Part shown: positions 9,595 to 17,051 of the stretch, one piece after another | How positions within the stretch are numbered: the first letter of the stretch is position 1 | Layout of the letters: each line of letters opens with the position of its first letter | NCBI GenBank assembly: GCA_963745765.1 | Contig: CAVUYQ010000016.1 | Coordinates: forward strand, 217,754 to 281,753 | Direction: 5' to 3' | Source: Ww85 sp963745765 | Lineage (GTDB): Bacteria > Desulfobacterota > Desulfobulbia > Desulfobulbales > Desulfocapsaceae | Length of the DNA stretch: 64,000 bases | Translations under genes and position numbers: made by a program | Notes under the pieces: model-generated | Told to the model about the DNA's origin: nothing | Seen by the model: only the letters and a program-made list of their open reading frames with translations | Databases searched by the model: none

Positions 9595-10335
9595 TCAACC
9601 ACCCTCTTTACGTTCAAATGCTTCCAGGTAATGAAGAAAAGAATCAAGCGCCACATTGATGTGGCGCTCCACCAGTTCTCTGAGGCGCTCCGGGTCTTTG
9701 CCTCTGGATTGAAAGCACTGCATTATTTCCTGGTGGACGCGATAGGATTTTTCCAGGTCCTGCTGGTAGTACTGGTAGGAGAACCGGTGCCAGAGACTTT
9801 GCATGCGCAGGTTTGTCAGTGTAGTCTTGAGCAGCTCATTGTGGGCATTGTCAATGAATAACTCGTGAAAACGGAGGTGATTGGAATAGTATGAATTGAT
9901 ATTCTTTGCCGTCACCGCACTCCCCATCTTCGCCAGTGCTTCTTCCATCTGAGCAAGCGTCTCATCTGATATTTTCTCTGCCGCGAGCTTGGCGGCAAGA
10001 CCTTCAAGAGCTGCGCGGATTGGAAAATTCTCCTCTATATCATGACGACTGATGCGCTTAACGAAAGATCCACGCCGCGGAATAATTTCAACCAGCCCCA
10101 CTTTCTCAAGTTCCCGGAAGGCCTCGCGCAGTGGCGAGCGACTGACGCCGAAGCGGTTCTGCAGATCCTGCTCCCCCAGTTGCTCCCCGCCCCTGAATTC
10201 TCCTTCAAGAATGGCAATCTTTAGGGTTTCGGCTATTTGCGCACCAAGACCGATCGGCTTTTTTATTTCAGTGAGTGTTTCCGGTAATACCATACTTAAG
10301 AACCGATAAAATGGTTTTACAAAATAGCGAGTCAT
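9595..10335 (-). CDS. GntR family regulator, FadR/FCD subfamily
   Basis: A 246-residue transcription factor. The N-terminal winged helix-turn-helix (QIAETLKIAILEGEF, then FGVSRSPLREAFRELEKVGLV, then RRGSFV) covers about residues 30-95. The C-terminal FCD ligand domain contains the metal-binding type pattern of Asp/His residues (HLRFHELFIDNAHN, then HQEIMQ and ERHINVAL). FCD regulators usually sense carboxylic acids. It is the first gene of the SDH/PrpD/CoA-transferase cluster and presumably controls it. A palindrome ATTGTCGACAAT lies 14 nt upstream of the ATG at 10335, fitting self-regulation. Neither ATG at 10335 nor the one at 10293 has a good ribosome-binding site; a start at 10293 would remove 14 residues. 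Confidence 0.88.
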   Translation of the reverse strand: MTRYFVKPFYRFLSMVLPETLTEIKKPIGLGAQIAETLKIAILEGEFRGGEQLGEQDLQNRFGVSRSPLREAFRELEKVGLVEIIPRRGSFVKRISRHDIEENFPIRAALEGLAAKLAAEKISDETLAQMEEALAKMGSAVTAKNINSYYSNHLRFHELFIDNAHNELLKTTLTNLRMQSLWHRFSYQYYQQDLEKSYRVHQEIMQCFQSRGKDPERLRELVERHINVALDSFLHYLEAFERKEGG

Positions 10336-10360
10336 TGTCGATCATGTTATTGTCGACAAT
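10334..10360. promoter_or_regulatory. Probable GntR operator
   Basis: A perfect 12-bp palindrome, ATTGTCGACAAT, sits at 10349-10360. A near copy, ATTGTCGATCAT, lies 15 bp away at 10334-10345. The core TGTCGACA resembles the short palindromes bound by FadR-type GntR proteins. The position directly before the regulator gene suggests autoregulation of the whole minus-strand operon. If the regulator starts at 10335, the near copy abuts its start codon. Binding is inferred, not shown. Confidence 0.5.
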
Positions 10361-10468
10361 TCTATCACTCATAAATTCTCTGTCAACCATTATAATGCCC
10401 AGGTGTTTTATCTGGCTAAAAGAGGAAATCAGCCGGGCTGTCGTTTTACCCCGGAACAGACAGCATCC

Positions 10469-11125
10469 CTAAAGGCCGCAATCCTGGTTAATCAATATGA
10501 TCTTGATTCGCTTTTCCGGGTAGCACTTTTCGTTTATTACCCAGGTATTGCAGATTCGGTCCGGACTGCTGCAGTCCATACAGTATGATGTTTTCCTGCA
10601 GGGGGTTTTCCATCCTTCGTGCTTTATGGCATTAAGGGGAGCCGCGTATGATTTTATCCGTGCCATGGCCGACTCAACGTCCTGAACCAGTTTATTCCTG
10701 CCTATTAAAAGAACGACGTGTTTGGGACCAAAGGTTATGCCGCCAACCCTGTTCCCGACCATATCAAGATTAACAAGTTTGCCGGTTTCGGTGATCGCAT
10801 TCGAGCCGGTGAAAAACAGATCCACCAGTAAGGCCTGCCGCCGCCTTTCGATCAATACCTCACGCGCCACTCCCTTGGCGAAGGTTTCGATAATTTCAAT
10901 GTTTTCCTGATTCTTTAAGTCCTCTAATATGCCGGTTGCGTGCAGCGTGATCGAATCTCCCCAACTCACTGTTTTAACGTTCAAGTCCGGCAGGATATTC
11001 TTACGGAAAACGATTCCGGCCTCAATGCAGCTTCGGGCAATGAACACCTCAAAATGGTTCTTTTCGAGCGCCTTTTTACATTGTTCAAGCCGCAGGTTCC
11101 AGTATTGCTCTTGCCATTCTTCCAT
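10469..11125 (-). CDS. LUD domain protein (DUF162, LutC-like)
   Basis: A 218-residue single LUD domain protein. The family includes LutC, part of the LutABC iron-sulfur lactate oxidation complex, but many members stand alone with unknown roles. Visible marks: SWGDSITLHATG near residue 55, a VDLFFTGSNAITETGKLVNLD stretch at about 100-120 (the phosphate-loop-like core), VGNRVGGITFGPKHV, and a C-terminal Cys-rich part (TPCRKTSYCMDC, then RICNTW) typical of the stand-alone LUD group. AAGGAA lies before the ATG. No lutA or lutB is nearby, so a lactate role is not supported. The DUF1847 gene is 24 nt upstream on the same strand, and they probably form one transcript. Confidence 0.8.
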   Translation of the reverse strand: MEEWQEQYWNLRLEQCKKALEKNHFEVFIARSCIEAGIVFRKNILPDLNVKTVSWGDSITLHATGILEDLKNQENIEIIETFAKGVAREVLIERRRQALLVDLFFTGSNAITETGKLVNLDMVGNRVGGITFGPKHVVLLIGRNKLVQDVESAMARIKSYAAPLNAIKHEGWKTPCRKTSYCMDCSSPDRICNTWVINEKCYPEKRIKIILINQDCGL

Positions 11126-11149
11126 TTCTTTCCTTGTCGGATTAAAATT

Positions 11150-11824
11150 CTATTTGAGGGCTCGATAATAAGAATCAATGGTATAGATGGCGGCCAGCGG
11201 ATTGTGACCGGTGACCCGGTCCTTTACGGCAAGAACCGTGCATGGCGCATCAGCATACTTCAGGAACAGTGAATCATGGCCGACACAAAGCCCGAGCAGA
11301 ATATTGAACTCCGTTTTAGCATCGTTCAGCACCCCTGCTTGAAGTATCGGATTGCACATCGATTCGAATTGACCAACAGAAATTTTTTCATCATCTTTTA
11401 AACCGAGTTCCTCCTTTGCAACGCGACCAATTTTACAGATGGCCGAAACCATATCCAGGCCTCGTGATGCAAAGATCTTCTCGACGATACCGGCCTCTTT
11501 TCTCAGTCCCATGCAAAACGCCATGCCAACCTTGCGATAACCCATCCTGCCGATGAACTCAATGATCTCTTCTATTCGCGGTTTGGCCGGACGTACTCTT
11601 TCATATCCCAGTTCACGGTTACTATACCCTTCTTTTTCCTGGATAGAGGCCGTACGGGCGAACTCAAAATTTTCAGGTTCCTTATAGATACTAAGCGTTT
11701 TCTCAATCAGACCCTTGTCAGCCGCTGTCGGACAATTTTTCGGATGCTTACCGCCTTCTTTTCGACAAAGTCTTTCAGCAGCCTTAATTGAACAGCGGGC
11801 ACAATTAGGTAATGTTTCTTTCAT
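11150..11824 (-). CDS. DUF1847 metal-binding domain protein
   Basis: A 224-residue protein recognised as DUF1847. It begins with a Cys-rich stretch (NCARCSIKAAERLC, then HPKNCP) that looks like a metal-binding knot, followed by an alpha/beta domain with MGYRKVGMAFCMGLRKEA and LGLCVGHDSLFLK; further Cys occur in SAICKIG and SMCNPI. GGAG precedes the ATG by about 10 nt. The family is common in anaerobes and uncharacterised. The neighbouring LUD protein is also Cys-rich, so the two may work together in a redox or cluster-related process, but that is a guess. Confidence 0.75.
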   Translation of the reverse strand: MKETLPNCARCSIKAAERLCRKEGGKHPKNCPTAADKGLIEKTLSIYKEPENFEFARTASIQEKEGYSNRELGYERVRPAKPRIEEIIEFIGRMGYRKVGMAFCMGLRKEAGIVEKIFASRGLDMVSAICKIGRVAKEELGLKDDEKISVGQFESMCNPILQAGVLNDAKTEFNILLGLCVGHDSLFLKYADAPCTVLAVKDRVTGHNPLAAIYTIDSYYRALK

Positions 11825-12140
11825 GTTCTCTTCTCCAGTAAAAATATTCGTATCGTAAAACCAAGACTATCAAGCAACGGAGACTACCTCTTTTCCCGTC
11901 TCTCGTCATGAGAGATTTTAATTGAACTATCTTTTTCCGGATGGTTAATCGACTTTTTAAAAATCATTCTCGCTGTTACTTCCGTAATGGTTCTTTATTT
12001 ATTTTTTATCGATTTTTGGTCATTCAGGCGTTACTATGACAGAGATACCAAGCAAGGACGGCCCGATTCCTCGATTCGTCAGGAATAAATCAGGACTTGC
12101 TGATAATTCATGATACCTTCAAATTGATACGGCATAAAAT
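11825..12140. other. Divergent intergenic region
   Basis: 316 bp between the divergent DUF1847 and aldolase genes, so promoters for both must lie here. It is AT-rich around 11980-12015. No clear -10/-35 pair, hairpin or repeat stands out, and no coding frame is convincing. Confidence 0.5.
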
Positions 12141-13028
12141 ATGAGTGGCACACGTTTTCATGGCGTCTTCCCCTATCTTGTTTCACCCGTTCTAAAAAAC
12201 GGAAAGATCAACACCGCTGTTCTCTCCCAATTATGCGAAGACCTGATCAACAGCGGCGTACACGGCCTGACGCCGCTCGGGTCTACCGGCGAATTTGCCT
12301 ACCTGAACTGGCAACAGCGCAGACAAGTCGTTGAAACCGTTATTTCTGTAACCGCTAACCGGGTGCCGGTCATAGCGGGCGTGGCTTCAACCACTACTGC
12401 AGATGCCCAGTTTCAGGCCAAAGAATTCGAGCGCATGGGATGCCATGGAATACTCGCCATTCTTGAAACCTATTTTCCTGTTTCGCAGGAAGGAATATAC
12501 TCCTATTTCAAGGCTATTGCCGAGGCTGTGTCCGTCCCGGTGATTCTCTATACCAACCCTAATTTCCAGCGCTCAGACCTCACTATCCCCCTTATTGAGA
12601 AACTGAGCCACATTGAAAATATCAACTACATCAAGGATGCCTCAAACAATACCGGCCGATTGCTTTCCATCATGAATCTGGTTGAAGACCGCATGCAGAT
12701 CTTTGCCGCTTCCGCCCACATACCTGCCTGCGTCATGCTGATCGGTGGTGTCGGCTGGATGGCGGGACCTGCCTGTGTCGCACCAAAACAGAGTGTTGAA
12801 CTCTACGATCTGTGCTGCCGGGGAAATTGGCAGGAAGCGATGCAGCGTCAACGTCCGTTCTGGCGTTTGAACCAGGTGTTCGCCAAATACAACCTTGCTG
12901 CCTGTATCAAGGGTGCTCTGGAACTTCAGGGCTACCGCGTCGGCCCTCCTTTTCCTCCGCAGGCCGCACTATCGTCAGAAGGGGTCGCCGAAGTGCGGGG
13001 AGCACTGAAAGCAATCGGCGCCCTGTAG
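12141..13028 (+). CDS. DapA family class I aldolase/lyase
   Basis: A 295-residue (beta/alpha)8 Schiff-base aldolase of the dihydrodipicolinate synthase/N-acetylneuraminate lyase family. The pyruvate-binding motif GSTGE is at 47-51, the catalytic Tyr at Y137 (ILYTNP) and the Schiff-base Lys at K165 (YIKDAS). It is not next to lysine genes, and the substrate-specific residues do not let me call it DapA; a keto-acid aldolase or dehydratase in sugar-acid or amino-acid breakdown is equally likely. No strong ribosome-binding site is seen before the ATG. It is monocistronic and convergent with the carboxymuconolactone decarboxylase gene. Confidence 0.85.
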   Translation: MSGTRFHGVFPYLVSPVLKNGKINTAVLSQLCEDLINSGVHGLTPLGSTGEFAYLNWQQRRQVVETVISVTANRVPVIAGVASTTTADAQFQAKEFERMGCHGILAILETYFPVSQEGIYSYFKAIAEAVSVPVILYTNPNFQRSDLTIPLIEKLSHIENINYIKDASNNTGRLLSIMNLVEDRMQIFAASAHIPACVMLIGGVGWMAGPACVAPKQSVELYDLCCRGNWQEAMQRQRPFWRLNQVFAKYNLAACIKGALELQGYRVGPPFPPQAALSSEGVAEVRGALKAIGAL

Positions 13029-13073
13029 TTCCCCACTCTTTTACCGCAAAGGTAGCGGATCGATAGCGTACGG

Positions 13074-13454
13074 CTATTTCGCCTGCCACTCCTCGATAAC
13101 CTCACGCGCTGCCCTGAAGGCATCGATACCTGCCGGAACACCGCAATAAACGGCGGACTGCAGCAGCACCTCCTGGATTTCCGCTACGCTGCAGCCGTTT
13201 CTCAGCGCTCCCAGGACGTGGGCTTTCAACTCGGCCGGGGCTTTCAGTGCGGCAAGAAAGGCAATGGTAACCAGGCTCCTGGTTCGCCGGGAAAGCACAT
13301 CTCTGGTCCATATTTCACCCCAGCAATTCTCGGCTACAAGGTCCTGCAGAGGTTTTGAGAACGGTGTTGCACTCTTTGTCGCCCTGTCTACATACTCATC
13401 CCCGAGCACCTCTCTCCTGACCTTCATCCCCCGCTCATATTTATCGTTGCCCAT
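13074..13454 (-). CDS. Carboxymuconolactone decarboxylase family protein
   Basis: A 126-residue protein of the CMD/AhpD-like all-helical fold, closest in pattern to PcaC (4-carboxymuconolactone decarboxylase): ENCWGEIWTRDVLSRRTRSL, then ELKAHVLGALRNGCS and an E-I-Q-E-V-L-L-Q-S-A-V-Y-C-G-V-P-A stretch. The Cys-x-x-Cys of peroxidase-type AhpD is absent, so a decarboxylase or other lyase role is more likely than a peroxidase. AGGAG precedes the ATG by 8 nt. No other protocatechuate genes are in the window, so its pathway is unknown. Convergent with the aldolase gene, with 45 bp between the stops. Confidence 0.85.
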   Translation of the reverse strand: MGNDKYERGMKVRREVLGDEYVDRATKSATPFSKPLQDLVAENCWGEIWTRDVLSRRTRSLVTIAFLAALKAPAELKAHVLGALRNGCSVAEIQEVLLQSAVYCGVPAGIDAFRAAREVIEEWQAK

Positions 13455-13581
13455 AGACCTTTCTCCTGAATGTGTATTTTCTTAAGATGCTTCTACGCTC
13501 ACAATTATTCAAGGTGCCCTTTATTATACAACTGTATTTTATTACAGAATTTCTGTCTATATATATGATATCATGTGGTGT

Positions 13582-13845
13582 TTATTTAAGTCCCCAGCGG
13601 CCGTGGGTCGGTCCGTATAATTCCCAATTGTTTTTCTGGTGTTTTTGAAACCACTCCATAAAAGACAGATCTTTGCGTGCCCCCGATTCAGGAAAGCTCA
13701 GGTAAAAGCGCGCCTCACCCTTTCTATCCGGCTTTCTGCTGATACGCACTGGAGCGTAGCTGGATTTTGCCTCATCAAGCAAGATACTGGCTTCATTGAT
13801 GTCCTGCAGCGGAATGCTCAAATTAAAAGAAAATTCCCTGCTCAT
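13582..13845 (-). CDS. Hypothetical protein, 87 residues
   Basis: Not recognised. The ATG at 13845 has GGGAG 8 nt upstream, which favours it over a TTG five codons earlier. The sequence begins MSREFSFNLSIPLQDINEA, has several short beta-like stretches, and ends with an aromatic-rich WELYGPTHGRWGLK. No cysteines, signal peptide or membrane segment. Good ribosome-binding site and normal composition suggest a real gene. It lies alone between the CMD gene and the MITE-like element. Confidence 0.55.
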   Translation of the reverse strand: MSREFSFNLSIPLQDINEASILLDEAKSSYAPVRISRKPDRKGEARFYLSFPESGARKDLSFMEWFQKHQKNNWELYGPTHGRWGLK

Positions 13846-14057
13846 AACGCTATCTCCCAAAAGCTTCTTAATCTTTCATGAAGAACGGGTGAACCAGCAC
13901 CACTGTTTAGTAACACAAGCACTGCTTTGATCCAACAGGAAAGGCAAATGAACTGAAAATCCGGCAGGATTCTTTATTCATTCGCTGTTCGTTTCTATCC
14001 TTTCTGCTTTATCGGCCAGTTCTGCCCGATAAGGGTGCCGAGAAAAGGATGGTAGTT

Positions 14058-14200
14058 AGTGTCTGTCCATAAATGAGATTTTTTGTTCTAAATCGAGGCG
14101 CTCGATAAATTTAACCACAGGCATATAGACGATATTCCGCGGAATAAATTTTGAGAGCAACGAAGAGTTAGGGTAAAATGGCCATTTATGGACAGACACT
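14058..14200. mobile_element. MITE-like element, 143 bp
   Basis: The element starts AGTGTCTGTCCATAAATG (14058-14075) and ends with the perfect 18-bp inverted repeat CATTTATGGACAGACACT (14183-14200). Direct repeats AGTT flank it on both sides (14054-14057 and 14201-14204), which looks like a 4-bp target-site duplication. It holds no open frame, as expected of a non-autonomous miniature element moved by a transposase elsewhere in the genome. The parent insertion sequence cannot be named from this window. Confidence 0.75.
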
Positions 14201-14282
14201 AGTTAACGATGTAAATAGCTGAACGGGAAGCGGCACAGAGGTTTTTTCCCGGCACTCGTCATAACGTGCCGGGATGTTTGAT

Positions 14283-14486
14283 CTAGGATTTGGTCTGAAC
14301 GGTATAGAGGGGTAAGGCGTATGCCGAGAGTCGGGAACGATAACGTTGTTCCAGGAAGCGGAGAAACTCGTCTCGGGTAAAGTTTTCGCCATGATTCCGG
14401 GTAAATCGAAACATGACCTTTCTCCTTTCAGGCTCGCTGATGCTATGCCAGATTTTCAGGACGGAATCGAGATAGATACTTTTCAT
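14283..14486 (-). CDS. Hypothetical protein, 67 residues
   Basis: Small orphan gene, not recognised. The ATG at 14486 is preceded by a near-perfect GGAGG 5 nt upstream, the main reason to accept it. The product is basic and amphipathic: MKSIYLDSVLKIWHSI, then charged FRFTRNHGENFTRDEF and a FLEQRYRSRL helix. No signal peptide, membrane helix or cysteines. It lies 82 bp from the MITE-like element in a gene-poor stretch. A small helical DNA- or protein-binding protein is possible, but this is a guess. Confidence 0.5.
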   Translation of the reverse strand: MKSIYLDSVLKIWHSISEPERRKVMFRFTRNHGENFTRDEFLRFLEQRYRSRLSAYALPLYTVQTKS

Positions 14487-14999
14487 AAGCGCCTCCATTC
14501 TTTGATGTTAATGGAGCGTGTAACAGCGGCAAACAGAATTAGCAGCTGCGAAATGGTCTTTAATGTTACCCTGAAAAAGAAAACATTTCAACTCTGCTGA
14601 CACGCTGCAAATCCTAAAAGATAGAAAAAGATAGAGGAACAGTATACTTAACTTGAGGGTACCTTGAATAATTACCTTGTCTTACATCACTTCATTCAAT
14701 TGAGAAAAGACCCAACAAAACGCCTCATTAGATAAATAATTCAGGAACAGCCTGAGCTATTCGTGAACCCTCGTCGTCAGGCAAAGGAAAAAACATAGAG
14801 GAACGCTTGTGATAGAACTCAAAATCCCGACAATTCACATCCACTGTATCTGTATTAGCGTTTGCCTCTCATGACGATAACGGAAAAGCCGATGGTAAAG
14901 AACGTTAATACTCCCCTACACAAAAAAGGATGTTGCCGGTTAACCGTAGCGTTTTATTTTTCAACAGGCTGGCTGCTATCATCTATGCCCGGTCCGGGC
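14487..14999. other. Gene-poor intergenic region
   Basis: About 510 bp between the 67-residue gene and the 3' end of parC. I see no convincing open frame, RNA gene, repeat or strong terminator. It must hold the promoter for the small minus-strand gene. Confidence 0.5.
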
Positions 15000-17009
15000 T
15001 CAGCGCTGCTTTCCATCTTTCACTGCTGAGCCGGGGGGCTCGATTCCCGGAAGGGCGAGGTTTGACCGCTCTTTTGCCACTCGTTCGGTCGATTCCACGA
15101 CCCGGCGAACAACCCTGGTAGCCACTCGTTTTCCGATAGCGGATGTGCCTTTGAGCAGATAGCTTTCAAAATCTATTTCCACCACATTACTTTTCGCCCG
15201 GCGCGAAGGCACCAGGCTCACGCGGGCATGCTTGTCCTCACCGCAGAGCAGCAGCAGAATCCGTGATCGCGGGTGTTCAGGGAAGAGCCGATATTCTTTG
15301 TCGAGAATGAATTTCGGGGTTGAAAAGCGTTTCACATAAGCAAAATTCTCTTTTCCTTCCCGGTAGATGATGTTGAAGGTGGTATTCTCCTTGAGGATAT
15401 CGACATATTCAAGTTCAGGGCCGACAAAGAGTTTATCAGGGACAGGAATAACCTTGTAGATACCGTTTGAGAAAATCAGCAGTAAACGGTCATATTCGGA
15501 ACAGGCGATAGACGGATCATTATTTCCCGAGTTGGCCTTGATTGCATGTCCCAGAAATCCGCTCTCCCGGTGATATCCCACCGTCAAATTGGAAAAAGCC
15601 ACCTTCCGTACCACAACCTCGGAAAAGGTGGTGATTTCACTTTGCCGCGGGTAATCCTTGCCATATTTGTCCCGCAGCGCCTGGAGATAGTTAATGGAGT
15701 ATTTGACGACATCCTTCAGGTGTTCCCGGAGGGCTTGTATCTCCTTTCTGATAGCTTGTATCTCGCGGGCCTGCCGGTCTATATCGTAACGGGAAATACG
15801 TTTGATTTTTATTTCAAGCAACCGTTCAACATCTTCCTGGGTTACGCTTCGCAACAGCTCTTTGGTAAAGGGTTCAAGTGAGGTGCCGACCGTCGCGACC
15901 ACGTCCTGATAACTGGTTTTTTCTTCGATATCCTTATAGAGCCTCTCTTCAATAAAAATCTGCTCAAGCAACCTGGCGTGCAATTTCTCGTTCTGCCTTT
16001 CAAGGGCGATTTCCAACTCTTTTGTAAGGTCTGTAACCAGCTTTTCTGTATTGAAGCGAATGACTTGACTTACGGTTGTTGACTCCGGGTAATTACCTCG
16101 AATCAGGGTCAGGTTGGCATTGAGCGACACTTCGCAATCACTGAAGGCATACAGCGCTTTAATCGTCTCGCTGGCATAGATGCCCCGCGGGAGCTTGATT
16201 TCGATTTCAACATCCTCGGCGGTGTAGTCGTTGATTGAAAGAATTTTAATTTTCCCTGATTTTGTGGCCTTTTCTATTGATTCTATCAGTGATGAAGTGG
16301 TTGTTCCGTAGGGTATTTCTGTAATGGTTATTGTTTTTTCATTGGTTTCCACAATCCGGGCCCGACACCGTACCCTGCCGTTGCCATTATCATAATCCGA
16401 AATGTCAACCAGACCTTTTTTTTGAAAATCAGGATAGAGTCTGAAGTCCTCACCCTTTAAAATAGCGATCTGAGCTTCGAGCAGTTCACAGAAATTATGC
16501 GGCAGAATCCTCGTTGCCATGCCGACCGCAATACCGTCAGCCCCCTGGAGCAGCAACATCGGAATTTTGGCGGGCAGCGTAACCGGTTCGGTCATCCTGC
16601 CGTCATATGATTCGGTAAAGGTGGTCAGATCTTTATTAAACATGACTTCGCGGGCAAGCGGAGTCAGCCGGCACTCGATATAGCGGGCGGCAGAGGCCTG
16701 ATCGCCGGTAAAAATATTGCCGAAATTACCCTGGCGATCTATCAGGTAGCCCTTGTTGGCAAGATTCACCAGTGCGGCAAATATTGATTGGTCCCCGTGC
16801 GGATGCAGTTTCATGGTCTCGCCAACAACATTGGCGACCTTGTGAAACCTGCCGTCATCCATATTATGAAGGGTCTGGAGAATACGCCTTTGCACCGGTT
16901 TCAGGCCATCTTCAATTGCCGGAATGGCCCTTTCCTTAATGACGTAGGAGGTATACTCGAGGAAATTCGAATCAAACAGCCGGTGTAGTTTGCCTACCTG
17001 TGTGCTCAT
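15000..17009 (-). CDS. parC: DNA topoisomerase IV subunit A
   Basis: Type IIA topoisomerase breakage-reunion subunit, 669 residues. The catalytic Tyr is Y110 in ASAARYIE; the winged-helix DNA-gate region (KPVQRRILQTL, LHPHGD) is at about 37-73. A long coiled tail region (REIQAIRKEIQALREHL) lies near 430. The C-terminal part is shorter than in E. coli ParC (~750) and lacks a GyrA box, so I call it topoisomerase IV, decatenating daughter chromosomes. parE is directly upstream (42 nt). The last ~20 residues are a charged low-complexity tail. The sequence resembles the ParC of Bacteroidota more than the E. coli protein; that is judged from memory. Confidence 0.88.
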   Translation of the reverse strand: MSTQVGKLHRLFDSNFLEYTSYVIKERAIPAIEDGLKPVQRRILQTLHNMDDGRFHKVANVVGETMKLHPHGDQSIFAALVNLANKGYLIDRQGNFGNIFTGDQASAARYIECRLTPLAREVMFNKDLTTFTESYDGRMTEPVTLPAKIPMLLLQGADGIAVGMATRILPHNFCELLEAQIAILKGEDFRLYPDFQKKGLVDISDYDNGNGRVRCRARIVETNEKTITITEIPYGTTTSSLIESIEKATKSGKIKILSINDYTAEDVEIEIKLPRGIYASETIKALYAFSDCEVSLNANLTLIRGNYPESTTVSQVIRFNTEKLVTDLTKELEIALERQNEKLHARLLEQIFIEERLYKDIEEKTSYQDVVATVGTSLEPFTKELLRSVTQEDVERLLEIKIKRISRYDIDRQAREIQAIRKEIQALREHLKDVVKYSINYLQALRDKYGKDYPRQSEITTFSEVVVRKVAFSNLTVGYHRESGFLGHAIKANSGNNDPSIACSEYDRLLLIFSNGIYKVIPVPDKLFVGPELEYVDILKENTTFNIIYREGKENFAYVKRFSTPKFILDKEYRLFPEHPRSRILLLLCGEDKHARVSLVPSRRAKSNVVEIDFESYLLKGTSAIGKRVATRVVRRVVESTERVAKERSNLALPGIEPPGSAVKDGKQR

Positions 17010-17051
17010 GCGTATATCGGTCTATGATTTTCTTAATTCTGAAAGATGCGC

